Positions 53,790 through 62,816 of a stretch of 64,000 bases of DNA are shown here, in pieces. How positions within the stretch are numbered: the stretch's first letter is position 1; the number at the start of each line of letters is the position of its first letter. Origin of the DNA: Trichobilharzia regenti (Eukaryota; Platyhelminthes; Trematoda; Strigeidida; Schistosomatidae). The stretch spans positions 92,350,984-92,414,983 of the forward strand of contig OX235265.1 in NCBI GenBank assembly GCA_944472135.2. Direction: 5' to 3'. The notes below the pieces were generated by a model. It saw only the letters and a list, made by a program, of their open reading frames with translations, searched no databases and was not told the origin of the DNA. A program made the position numbers and the translations under genes.

Positions 53790-54440
53790 TTGGACACTAG
53801 TCAGTGGCTGATGTAGTGTGCCCAGTCCTATCCTTGGTGCAGACTGAATTCTGTCAGTCAAGTTTACATTGTGGTCCCCAATAAGTTTCAGGATTTCATC
53901 ATAAACTGACATCGGCTAGACAACCACAGAAAAAAACCTGGAAGTAGTGTAACAACAGAAGACAAGGGCGAAGCAACAGATCGTTTTATAATAAAAATCA
54001 ACACGTATTTATATATATTTCACATACATTATTATAGCTTATGCAAGTAGAAAAGCGCAGTTATCTGATTGGTTGTTTATCAGAAGTTAGGCAGACAAAC
54101 GCAGTCTTCTGATTGGTTGTTTCGGGATTCCTCGAAAAATAGAGTTCTCTATCTGCGAATCATATTTTGCCACGTTAACTTTGCTGTGATTGGTTGTTGA
54201 ATCAGCCTTGCTCATATTTTCTCACGGCCTGCTCTCACCACAGTAGTAGACAGTCAGTTGTTTCGTCCTAGTTTGCTACTCTTCATTAGCACGAACCACC
54301 AGGGCTCGAACGCAGGACCTTCTGGTCATATGAGGAGCTTGTAGACCACTAAGCCACTGGGACAAACTTGACTGATAGAATTCAATCTGCACCGAGGATA
54401 GGACTAGACACACTACACTAGTCACTGACTAGCTTCCAAC
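53790..54440. mobile_element. SINE-B pair with variant leader, split by a solo LTR
   Basis: 53790-53866 is a plus-strand leader (GTGTGCCCAGTCCTATCC, CAGACTGAATTCTGTCAG). 53882-53947 plus 54243-54440 is a minus-strand SINE-B (3' domain, hammerhead with GAAAC kept and core ATGAAGA, box B GGGCTCGAACG, head, and the same leader reversed). The leader differs from that of the 45 kb units, so at least two SINE-B leader types exist. Confidence 0.75.
53948..54242. mobile_element. Solo LTR inserted in SINE-B
   Basis: 295 bases, TGTAACAACAG to CTCACCACA, flanked by GTAG on both sides (53944-53947 and 54243-54246). It cuts a minus-strand SINE-B in its 3' domain. It contains three copies of a TGATTGGTTGTT block (about 54076, 54107 and 54187), that is CCAAT boxes in one orientation, and TTATAATAAAAATC. 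A related copy lies at 43.6-43.9 kb. Confidence 0.78.
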
Positions 54441-54854
54441 TAAAAATAAAAATATGGTGTCCACTGCATACTCATGAGTAAATTAGGCAAGGCTCAACAC
54501 TGATGAAGTAGTGTAGGTGTAATCTGACTTTATTCTTCCCAGTATATTCACAGTTTTGACCGTACATAGAAGAATGATCATTTGTCAAAGATATTTATAA
54601 TACAATCATACAAATTTAATATCAGAGTACATTTAAGTGGAAGTAGAACAAAATTGGTACAGAAGAATATTGACCAATTCTATTCCGTCAGTCCTTTTCA
54701 CCTGAGCAAAACTCATAGTATTTAGTGAATCAGTTGTGATACCATTAAAACATACATTTTTATTTGTCATCACGAATCAGTCCTCCAGTAAGAATAATGA
54801 CAAGTCAGCGATAATTGTGCAATTAGCAATAATAAAATACAGTAAATTAGAATC
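54441..54854. other. No gene seen
   Basis: AT-rich; nothing recognised. Confidence 0.4.
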
Positions 54855-54960
54855 CATATACCTCGGTGGTACAGTGTTAGAATGCCGCCAACCATGCCAC
54901 AAGTGGTTTGGGGTTCGGTCCTTGGATGACACACTCCTTTACCTCACCAAGCCAGTAGTA

Positions 54961-55380
54961 GGATTACATGGAGGATTTCATCATGAGCTGATATCAGTTA
55001 GAGAACCACTGGAAAACCAGCTGGGAGTACAGGACAGCTGTTTCGTCCTGGTTTGGGACTCTTCGTCAGTTCGTAGTAACTCGTGGAAGAACACAATGCG
55101 AAATGGTCGCGCTATGTCGAGAATTGACAGAAGTTAGAATTCATAGACTGGCCATTGGATTGGGTCTCAGTGGCTTAATAGTCAATAAGCTCGTCTTGTA
55201 ACCGGCAGGTCGTGGGTTTGAACCCCATGTGGTTGGTGCCTACATATGAAGAGTCCCAAACTAGGACGAAACAGTTGTCCAGTACTCTCAGGTTTTCCAA
55301 TGGTTCTCTAACCAATGTAAGCTCATGATGCAATCCCCCATGCGATGAAACAAAAATCCCTACAAAACCAATACTTGAAA
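54961..55380. mobile_element. SINE-B composite insertion with 7-bp TSD
   Basis: A single insertion made of two opposed parts. 54961-55085 is a minus-strand 3' domain and hammerhead (core ACGAAGA, GGACGAAACAGCTGTCC). 55090-55380 is a forward unit with a short leader (CGCTATGTCGAGAATTGAC), head (CAGTGGCTTAATAGTC; box B GGGTTTGAACCCC), hammerhead and 3' domain ending CCAATACTTGAAA. The direct repeats AGTAGTA at 54954-54960 and 55381-55387 define both ends, so the inverted-plus-forward structure went in as one event. Confidence 0.87.
55238..55288 (+). ncRNA. Hammerhead ribozyme motif in SINE-B
   Basis: Core segment ATGAAGA (55246-55252; position 3 is A), stem II GTCC/GGAC around CAAACTA, GAA (55268-55270), stem III ACAG/TTGT with no loop, C at 55279 as the expected cleavage site, then CAGTAC. 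The upstream stem I strand has decayed to CCTACAT. Confidence 0.7.
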
Positions 55381-55520
55381 AGTAGTAAGACTGGTGAAGA
55401 AGGAAGGTTGGGCATGAGACTAGCAATCTCATCCTGTAAAATTAAACCCCACTGCTACAGAAACTTCAAGCCTCTAGCTTGAAGCCACCTCATGTTCCAC
55501 TGGGAACGTAAAGGATAAAA

Positions 55521-56464
55521 AAGAACCCATAGAACTGGAACGAAGCTGAATGAAAAGGTGATGTTGTCATTCGATGAGTAGAATTTAGGCGGATTCAAAC
55601 AGTAACTCTAATACTTAAGTCAAGGGAAAAAATGGTGGAACGATTTGAAACAAAATGATGATATCAGAAGACAAAGAGTCACTAGAGAGGGAGAAATGTC
55701 GCAGTAATTGAAGTTCTACGACGGAATTCTTTCCAACAAATAGGTCAGGTTTCAGTCATTCAATTTCGATAGCTTGAACAAGATTGTTATTTGTCTTCCA
55801 GTTTTATTACTCCTGAAGTTACACGTCAACTAATACACACATAGCTAGAGGTAACACATGAGGATGCTTGTCAATTTTCGATTGTGCCAACGAGCAGGAC
55901 TTTTGGAGCTGCATTCGTCATAGCTAATGCTGTACTTAAACTTGTATTTATCGTTGTCTTTATATTCATCATCTCTGATGTAAGGTTTAATGAAAATAGG
56001 TTTCTTGCTGTGAAAGTAACACTGCCTCTAGTGAAACTTTGAAGTTTGAACTCCTATAGAGTGAAAAATAGACGTGTATATACTTCCAAGGTAATACTAA
56101 GCATGTAATGAAATCCCGGTGGTTTCCCTTGAATTGATTTCTTTCTTCAGTAAAAAGGTGAAATGGAAGTATTAGTTTTTTGATAGTTACTTTACTTTCT
56201 GATAAAAAATTCTCAGTTTCTATTAGTTTCCGTCAGATGTATGTTCGTTGTCATGGTAATACATTCAGTGGATAGAAATCAGTGTATTATTTGTATAGAA
56301 ATAGCTTCACTTTTGTTAAATGGCTGTATTTAATGTTAATAAAAAAGATATTATGACTGATGGATAGGAAGACTTCTATGTTAAACTCAAAAATGACCGA
56401 AAATATTTTCGAGGTCTGGTGAGATTCAAATAAACGTTTTATATCCCCAATGGTACTTCTTGAG
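55521..56464. other. No gene seen
   Basis: AT-rich; nothing recognised. Confidence 0.4.
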
Positions 56465-57893
56465 TATTATTATTTTATTATTATTGTTTCTTTTAGTTCC
56501 TAGAGGAAAGTGGGGCTTCAGCTGCACGCGTCCCCAATGCCTTTGGTTCTCTGCTAGAGTTTTCATCTGGCTCCAAGCCTGTCCACATGTATCTCCTCTT
56601 CACATGACCTCCTCTATGTCACCCTCACACTGACGACCAACTCTCTGCTTCCCGTTTAAGTTCCACTCGAGATGCTGGCATGTGATGTCATTGATTTGAT
56701 GATTTTATCAAAGTATGGCCAATCCATCTCCATTTCTTCCCGCCTATTTGTTGCACAGTTGGTTCCTGCTGGGTCGGTTTGCTCCTGGAGATCCTTCCCT
56801 GATTCTGATTTTTCTGACGGTCCATCTGATTTTAGCTGTCGATGAAGGTCTGTAGTTTGTTTGAGATACTCCTTATGACGCGCCAAGTCTCTGATCCGTA
56901 TGGTGAGTAGCACTGTCTTCACATCAAAGTTGAAAATCTGGACCAAATTTTTCATGCTGAGTAGTGGCTGTTGACCTCCACACAGACTTCAGAGTAATTA
57001 AAACTTGTCTTGCTTTCCAATTCTTGCTTTGATATCTGTAGTTGAAACGATGATTCCTAGGTCGGTAGTTAAAGGAGGTAGCTTCCGCCAGATTACTACC
57101 ATTCATGCTGATTGTTGTCTGTTGTCGTTATTGCTGTTACTGTTGACCAGGAATCTTTATCACCCTGTTTTATCTATGTTCACCTTAAGGACTATCTTTG
57201 ATTCTTCTTCTATCTCAACCTGTTGCTTTCATTTGAATATCTTCCAGTTTGTGAGAAATCAGACCATATCATCAGAGAAGTCCAGATCCTCCAAGTTTTT
57301 TTGTGAGTCCATTTTATTCCTGTCTCCTTGTTGCCCGCTGTCGGTCGCAATCAGGAAAATCATTGGCGATAGGAGGGAGCCAGCTTGTCTTTCTCCCGTC
57401 TTCATTTCGAAGGATTCCGTAAGTTTCCCGTTGTGGATTACTTGGCGTGCAGCACTATCGTATAACTACTGGGTGAGGTGTATAATTGTCGATGACACCC
57501 CGTAGTAGTGAAGTAGTTGCCAAATGACCTCCCGATCGATGCTGTTGAAGGCCTTTTCAAAGTCAATGAATTTGAGTGAGATAGAGAGGTGACTGCCATT
57601 CCAAGCTTTGTTCATTGATGATCCGTAGAGTGGCGATTTGATCAATACATGATTTGTTTCTCCTGAATCCAGCTTGTTCCGGTCGAAGTTTTTCATCCAG
57701 GTTGGCTTGTTTGATTCTCTCCAGGATGATGAGACATAGTATCTTGCTTGGAATGGACAGAAGCATAATTCCACGCCAGTTTTTACATTGATTTAAGTCT
57801 CCTTTCTTTGGTAGTTTGAATAAGTATCCTTTCTTCCAGTCAGCAGCTACCTTGTTCTATTTCCACACCTTCGCCAGTAGTGGTGTCACTTCT
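56465..57893 (-). pseudogene. RTE LINE, RT fingers to 3' end
   Basis: Minus-strand copy close to the 47.9 kb RTE. Frames: 57466-57774 (NRNKLDSGETNHVLIKSP in one frame; FIDFEKAFNSIDREVIWQLL in another, where the second catalytic-motif residue AFD reads AFN), 57563-57766 (LLSIPSKILCLIILERIKQA and RPEQAGFRRNKSCIDQIATL), 57250-57290 (SDD region), and 56656-57106 (thumb and C-terminus, VKTVLLTIRIRDLARHKEYL). It ends TTCCTAGAGGAAAGTGGG with an ATT tail. 5'-truncated at 57893. Several frame shifts. Confidence 0.88.
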
Positions 57894-57984
57894 TAAGTAA
57901 TTAACTCTAAAACAAATAAATTAGTTTATCCATTCAAATAATTTTTGTGTAGTCAAAACAGATCCTGATACTTACTGGTCCTGA

Positions 57985-58115
57985 AATGGCCTAGGAGTTT
58001 GAGTGGTAGAATACTCACCGGCCACAGCACACGTGATCCGGATTCCAGCCCAGGCTGCCTAAACCTCGCTTAGCCTGTAGTGAGCTCAATAGTAAACGCA
58101 GAAGGTTGAATATGA
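57985..58115 (+). mobile_element. SINE-D-like head and body start
   Basis: GAGTGGTAGAATACTCACCG (box A side), GGATTCCAGCCCAGG (box B, mutated), CCTCGCTTAGCCTGTAGTGA and CGCAGAAGGTTGAATATGAG follow SINE-D. The tail is absent. Confidence 0.55.
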
Positions 58116-58529
58116 GGTTAGAAAACCCACCGAGTGAAAACAGAATTGTTGTTACTGACAATTCAAAGCTTAAAACTCCCTCTATATTCCGATTGGGGCA
58201 CAAAAAAAGTGGAAAAATGTCTTACAATAATAATTTTTATTTGGAAGATGGAAAATGCACTCCAAACATCTGCATATATTGTTATGTGCTGTTTCCAGAA
58301 GGCTAGGCATTATGTTATCGACCTTGTAGTACAAGTTTATGCAGTCTACATTCTCAGCCCCATACAGTTAAAAAACCTGATGCATATCTAAATTTCCACT
58401 ATTAAACACAAATCGATATATAAATGTGTTTCCTTTACTAAATGATGTGTATGTAATTGCAGTCGTAAAATTAAATCCAATACTTAAAAATGATCAGTAT
58501 GTTAGTGTCATTTCTTGTTTAATATTTGA
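58116..58529. other. No gene seen
   Basis: Nothing recognised; may include PLE-III 5' sequence. Confidence 0.4.
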
Positions 58530-58903
58530 TAAATTATTACTGAATATAAAAGTTTAATTTAATCCCCAAAACTAAAAATGCTAGTAGAATGTATGGTACT
58601 ATTAAAATACATAAACCAGGTTACCCCATACGACCAATAGTAGTTTTCAGAAATACGCCTACATGTGAATTATCATAACATTTAGCTCTAATATTAGGCC
58701 CCATTAGAAATCGTTCAAACTCTAGACTAACTAACTAATTCATATGAGATGAAAACAAACTAAATGATATTCAACTATAAAATGATGAAACAATGGTTAG
58801 TTTTGATATAACTAGTCTTTATACTAATGTACCAATCAATATGGCCTAAAAAGCAGTTAAAAAAGAACTAACTGCAGATCCTGAACTCACTCATAGGACG
58901 AAG

Positions 58904-58972
58904 ATAATAATAATAATAATTTGCTTTATTCCAAAAACAGTACTAATGATACAGCAAGGAATTTTCAGTAAG
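58904..58972 (-). mobile_element. CR1 3' tail fragment inside PLE-III
   Basis: Plus-strand text ATAATAATAATAATTTGC, TTTATTCCAAAAACAGTAC and AAGGAATTTTCAGT is the reverse complement of the CR1 terminus (GAAAATTCC ... GTTTTGGAATAAAGC plus ATT repeats). It supplies the ATG that opens the downstream PLE frame. Confidence 0.7.
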
Positions 58973-59578
58973 ATGTCCACTGAAGAAATTGTTTTAGGGA
59001 TTCAGTTATGCCCCACATCTACTATCTTTAAATTCCAAGGTAAAATATATAGACGAACAGAAGGTGTAGCAATGGGATGGATCAACAATATTCCCCATAT
59101 CGTAGCAGATATATTTATGGACAGTTGGGAAAATTTAGCTCTTAATACATTTAAACCTACTCCAAAAATATGGTGGAGATATGTGGATGACATTTTTACG
59201 CACAGCGTTAAAACAGAACATATCTCTAGCTTCTTGATACATAGAAACTCACTAGTAGAGGGAATAAAATTCACATTTGAATCGGAGAATAAACAAGGAG
59301 ACTGTAAAATAAAACGAATAGAAGAAGGTAAACTGCACACTAGTGTTTATAAAGAACCAACTTATTCTAATAGATATTTAGAATTTATTTCACCTCATCC
59401 GTTAACTGTTAGGAGAGACTTAGTTAAGTGTTTAACAAACCAAGTTATGGCACTAAGTAGCACAAGAAAAGACCTAAATGGGGGAATAAAACAGATAGAA
59501 GAGGCGTTGGTGTTAAATAACTATCCCATAAAATTCATTAGGAAGATCAGTAATTATTATTATTATTGTATCCTTTAG
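58946..59578 (+). CDS. PLE-III reverse transcriptase palm and thumb (partial, disrupted)
   Basis: 210-residue open frame. The first residues (MIQQGIFS) come from the inserted CR1 tail, so this start is not native. PLE RT sequence follows: TIFKFQGKIYRRTEGVAMG, with the usual GSP after VAMG replaced by a run reading GWINNI; IVADIFMDSWE; and KIWWRYVDDIF with the catalytic YVDD at residues 79-82. Next come the thumb KLHTSVYKEPTYSNRYLEF, ISPHPLTVRRDLVKCL and VLNNYPIKFIRKIS. The frame then runs into the RTE ATT tail. The nuclease half lies 3.26 kb downstream. It lacks fingers and the first catalytic aspartate in frame, so it is not functional. Confidence 0.87.
   Translation: MIQQGIFSKMSTEEIVLGIQLCPTSTIFKFQGKIYRRTEGVAMGWINNIPHIVADIFMDSWENLALNTFKPTPKIWWRYVDDIFTHSVKTEHISSFLIHRNSLVEGIKFTFESENKQGDCKIKRIEEGKLHTSVYKEPTYSNRYLEFISPHPLTVRRDLVKCLTNQVMALSSTRKDLNGGIKQIEEALVLNNYPIKFIRKISNYYYYCIL
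59540..59553. repeat. Target-site duplication, left copy
   Basis: AGGAAGATCAGTAA, matched exactly by 62817-62830. It flanks the RTE and lies within PLE-III coding sequence. Confidence 0.92.
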
Positions 59579-60205
59579 TTCCTAGAGGAACATAGGGCTT
59601 CAGCTGCGCACCTCCATTGCCTTCTGTTTTCTGACAACTTTTTCACCCCACTCCAGGTCTGTACACATGCTTTCATCTCCTCCTCGCATGACCTCCACCA
59701 AGTCACCCTTGGACGACCAACTCGCCGCCTCCCTTTTGGGTTCCACTTGAGCGATGGCTTGTCTAGTGATGTCACTTGATGGTTTCCTCAGAGTATGGCC
59801 AATCCATCTCCATTTCTTCCTGCCTATTTGTTTCACAATCGGTTCCTGATTGGTTCGCTCCCAGAGATCGCTGTTGTTGATCTTTTCTGGCCATCTGTTC
59901 TTGAGTATATTGAGCGAAGACAGCTGTTAATGAAGGTCTGTAGTTTGTTTGAGATGCTCTTTATGACGCGCCAAGTCTCTGATCCGTATAGTAGCACTGA
60001 CTTCACATTGGAGTTGAAAATCCGGATCTTATTTTTCATGCTGAGTGCTGTTGATCTTCACACAGACTTCAGAGTAATGAAAGCTTGTCTTGCTTTCCCG
60101 ATCCTTGCTTGGATATCCTCGTCAGTTGCGTCCGCTTGTAGCTGGAACGATGCTTCCCAGGTCGGTAGTAGGTAAAAGAGGTTGTTTCTTTCAGACTCCT
60201 CCCAT
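59575..60205 (-). pseudogene. RTE ORF C-terminal region (frameshifted)
   Basis: Continuation of the RT ORF after a frameshift. Frame 59833-60039 has [40 protein letters not shown] and [11 protein letters not shown]. Frame 59600-59836 has [20 protein letters not shown], and frame 59575-59775 [20 protein letters not shown] and the final [13 protein letters not shown]. This C-terminal block (WRWIGHTLR, then RRVGRP, then W....EALC) is shared by many RTE-like elements; its function is unknown to me. At least two frame changes occur within it. Confidence 0.88.
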
Positions 60206-61135
60206 TTATGCTGATTGTTGTCTGTTGTGTTTCTGCTGTTGTTGGTGTTGGCTAGGAATCTTCATCACCTCTGTTTTATCTATGTTCACTTGAAGTCCTA
60301 TCTTTGATGCTTCTTCTGCCAACTTGTTGCTTTTCACTTGCATATCTTCCAGTTTGTGAGAAATCAGACATATATCATCGGAGAAGTCCAGATCCTCCAA
60401 GTTTTTTGTGTGAGTCCATTTTATGCCTGTTTCCTCATTTCCCGTTGTCTGTCGCATTATCCAATCTACTGCAATCAGGAAGATCATTGGTGATAGTAGA
60501 CAGCCTTGCCTCACTCCCGTCCTCACTTCGAAGGCTTCCGTAAGTTTCCCGTTGTGGATTACTTGGCATGCAGCATTGTCGTATAACTGTTGGATGAGAT
60601 GTATAATTGTCGATGGGACCCCGTAGTAGCGAAGTAGTTGCCAAATGACCTCTCGATCGACGCTGTCGAAGGCCTTTTCAAAGTCGATGAAGTTGAGATA
60701 GAGAGGTGACTGCCATTCCAAGCTTTGTTCAATGATGATCCGTAGAGTGGCGATTTGATCAATACATGATTTGTTTCTCCTGAATCCAGCCTGTTCCGGT
60801 CGAAGTTTTTCATCTAGGGCTTGTTTGATTCTCTCCAGGATGATGCGACTTAGTATTTTGCTTGGAATGGACAGAAGCATAATTCCACGCCAGTTTTTAC
60901 ATTGACTTAAGTCTCCTTTCTTTGGTAGTTTGAATAAGTATCCGTTCTTCCAATCCTCGGGTACTTTGCCCTCTTTCCACACCTTCTCCAGCAGTGGCGT
61001 CATCAAGTCCGCTGTTGTCTCTGGGTCTATTTTCAAAGCTTCTGCTGGGATTCCATCTGGTCCTGCTGCTTTTCCAGCTTTAAGCATCTTGATTGCATTC
61101 AGGACTTCTGATTTCGTCGGGGGTTCGATGTTCAC
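60206..61135 (-). CDS. RTE reverse transcriptase (part of a broken ORF)
   Basis: 309 residues covering the RT domain: GKAAGPDGIPAEALK (22-36), LPKKGDLSQCKNWRGIML (70-87), RPEQAGFRRNKSCIDQ (112-127), FIDFEKAFDSVD with catalytic Asp151 and nearby Asp157, GVRQGCLLSP (197-206), and LDFSDDICLIS with the catalytic pair at 243-244. Most related RTs have FADD; here, and in the 57.3 kb copy, it is FSDD. The end is a glutamine-rich run (QHQQQQKHNRQQSA), where a base present in the 48.6 kb copy is missing, shifting the frame. The methionine used is internal; the true start is that of the endonuclease ORF upstream. Confidence 0.93.
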   Translation of the reverse strand: MNIEPPTKSEVLNAIKMLKAGKAAGPDGIPAEALKIDPETTADLMTPLLEKVWKEGKVPEDWKNGYLFKLPKKGDLSQCKNWRGIMLLSIPSKILSRIILERIKQALDEKLRPEQAGFRRNKSCIDQIATLRIIIEQSLEWQSPLYLNFIDFEKAFDSVDREVIWQLLRYYGVPSTIIHLIQQLYDNAACQVIHNGKLTEAFEVRTGVRQGCLLSPMIFLIAVDWIMRQTTGNEETGIKWTHTKNLEDLDFSDDICLISHKLEDMQVKSNKLAEEASKIGLQVNIDKTEVMKIPSQHQQQQKHNRQQSA

Positions 61136-61191
61136 TGGTAGTTCTGCTTCCGTTGTTGGTATTGTTGGGCGTGTTGTAGGTGGCGGACGAT

Positions 61192-62583
61192 TTAGAAGTC
61201 TTTTGAAGTGTTCAGCCCAGTGTTTTCTTTCTCCACCTCTTTGGTGATTGACTTTCCATTGTCGTCCTTTATTGGCTTAATCTGTGTCGAACTTTTGCCC
61301 GAAAGGTGCCTAGTTGTTTGGTAGAGTGTGGCGAGGTCTCCTTTGCCTGCAGCTTGTTCTGCTTCGTTTGCCATGGTTTCATAATATTTTCTTTTGTCTT
61401 CCCTGGCACTCTTCTTCACTCTTTTGTTCAGTGTATTGTAGCTTGCATTCAGCTCCTGTTTTTGTTGCTCGTCAGTGCACTGGATAATCTTTTGTTTCAC
61501 TGTCCTTCTCTCTTCTATTAGTTTCCAAGTGTCCGTAGTGAGCCACTGTTTGTCCTGTCTCTTTTTTCTGCCTAGAACTTCCATGCAGGTTTGACTCCAC
61601 ACCGTTTTCAAGTTGTTCCAGTGCTTTTCGACGCTGACCTTTTCGCTGGTGTTGATTTGTGTCTCGGCTTTGTCCTTTATGCTTGCAATGAAGATGTCCT
61701 TTGTAGCCTGGTCCTTCAGCTTTTGAGTGTTGAACTTGGCTTGTGGTCTATCTGCAGCTCCTGATTCCCTGAAAGCTTTTAATTTGATTTGGATTGTCCC
61801 TTGTACGAGATAGTGGTCTGAGCCAACGTCTGCTCCTCTTCTTGCTTTTGTGTCCAGTAGGCTGCGCCTCCACTTCCTTGAGATTGAGATGAAGTCAATT
61901 TGGTTTTTGGTTTGCCCGTCTGGTGACACCCATGTAGCCTTGTGGATATCTTTGTGTTTGTATACACTGCCACCAATCACTAGTTCGTTGAAGGCGCAGA
62001 AGTCGGCGAAGAGTTCTCCATTTTCATTCATTTCTCCGAGAGCTTCTCTACCCATGATGAGTTCCCTTCCTGTGTTGTCTGGTCCCAGTTTGGCGTTCAT
62101 GTCTCCCATTAGTATTTTCATGTCGCCAGCTGGAGTATTGTCCATTGTTGCCTGTAGTTGTCTGTAGAATTCTTCTTTCTTTTCGAGGTCTGCGTTGTTT
62201 GTGGGTGCATAACATTGTATGATTGACACTTTCCTTCCTTTGGAGTTGAATCTGGCGGTCATTATCCTGGACGAGATCGCCTCCCATTGCATCAGGGCTT
62301 TCGTTGCCGTTGGTGACATCATGATAGCCACGCCCTCGGTGTGCGTGTGGTTATCTTCTGGGTGACCGGAGTAGATCACTGACTCACCCGTTGACAATTT
62401 GGTGAGTCCATTCCCATTCCATCTGCTTTCACATATTCCCAGTACTTGAATTCCGTATCTTTTCATCTCGTTTGCGATCTGGGCAGCTTTGCCAATCTCG
62501 TACACGGTGCGGACGTTCCATGTCCCACACAGACTTTTTCTTTTGGCGCGAAGAGATTCATCGTGCTGAAGTTTCTGTAGCAA
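61192..62583 (-). CDS. RTE APE-type endonuclease (N-terminal part of a broken ORF)
   Basis: 463 residues. APE endonuclease motifs in order: GTWNVRT (20-26), CESRWNG with catalytic Glu52, CYAPTNN (124-130), GDMNAK (150-155), NQIDFIS (227-233) and SDHYLV (255-260). All signature residues are present. The second half is a basic linker with KKRQDKQWLTTDTWKLIEER, SAREDKRKYYETMANE and LATLYQTTRHLSGKS, which leads into the RT in related elements. The frame ends after a shift near 61230. In the next frame the expected HWAEHFKRLLNRPPP linker to the RT can be read, so endonuclease and RT were one ORF until a recent single-base change. Confidence 0.93.
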   Translation of the reverse strand: MLQKLQHDESLRAKRKSLCGTWNVRTVYEIGKAAQIANEMKRYGIQVLGICESRWNGNGLTKLSTGESVIYSGHPEDNHTHTEGVAIMMSPTATKALMQWEAISSRIMTARFNSKGRKVSIIQCYAPTNNADLEKKEEFYRQLQATMDNTPAGDMKILMGDMNAKLGPDNTGRELIMGREALGEMNENGELFADFCAFNELVIGGSVYKHKDIHKATWVSPDGQTKNQIDFISISRKWRRSLLDTKARRGADVGSDHYLVQGTIQIKLKAFRESGAADRPQAKFNTQKLKDQATKDIFIASIKDKAETQINTSEKVSVEKHWNNLKTVWSQTCMEVLGRKKRQDKQWLTTDTWKLIEERRTVKQKIIQCTDEQQKQELNASYNTLNKRVKKSAREDKRKYYETMANEAEQAAGKGDLATLYQTTRHLSGKSSTQIKPIKDDNGKSITKEVEKENTGLNTSKDF

Positions 62584-62816
62584 CTTTGTTTACAGGGTGG
62601 GGTTGCTAGCCTCACGCCTGAGAAAGGAATGGTTACATTAAGATAAAGTTTAGAGGGAAGCGATCTTGTGGGTTGTTTCCTTGAAATCGGAAAAAAAAGA
62701 TGAAACAATCAGAACAACACCAGCAAAAGGAAATTAATTCACAGCAAAAAGGGCAAAAGCGGCAACAACAATACAATACAACAACATGCAATACAGTTAA
62801 GCACAGTTAACTAAAA
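62584..62816 (-). other. RTE 5' leader, related to SINE-D body
   Basis: Read on the minus strand, 62570-62640 contains GGCGTGAGGCTAGCAACCCC, ACCCTGTAAACAAAG and TTGCTACAGAAACTTCAGC. SINE-D bodies read GGCATGAGACTAGCA, CATCCTGTAAAA and CTGCTACAGAAACTTCAAGC. Upstream of this the leader is A-rich. Confidence 0.7.

Larger units (their letters stand above)
54855..55520 (+). mobile_element. SINE-D split by a SINE-B insertion
   Basis: Head and start (CCTCGGTGGTACAGTGTTAG, GGGGTTCGGTCCTTGG, CCAAGCCAGTAGTA) end at 54960. The rest resumes at 55381 with AGTAGTAAGACTGGTGAAG, GCATGAGACTAGCAATCTC, CACTGCTACAGAAACTTC and the tail CATGTTCCACTGGGAACG plus AAAGGATAAAAAAG. The duplicated AGTAGTA marks the insertion. 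Confidence 0.87.
58530..59553 (+). mobile_element. Penelope-like element PLE-III, 5' part (split by RTE)
   Basis: RT fingers at 58590-58720 (GTIKIHKPGYPIRPIV with later stops), the first catalytic motif region VSFDITSLYTNVPI at 58796-58838, a small CR1 tail insertion, then the open RT palm and thumb. The element is interrupted at 59553 by a complete RTE and resumes at 62817. Confidence 0.87.
59554..62816 (-). mobile_element. RTE-clade LINE, essentially full length
   Basis: 3,263 bases between 14-bp TSDs, with a 5' leader (62584-62816), endonuclease and RT regions, a C-terminal region, and a 3' end with an ATT-rich tail (59554-59570). It is the reference for the other RTE fragments here. Single-base frameshifts break the long ORF into three main parts, so it is recent but probably inactive. 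Confidence 0.93.
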
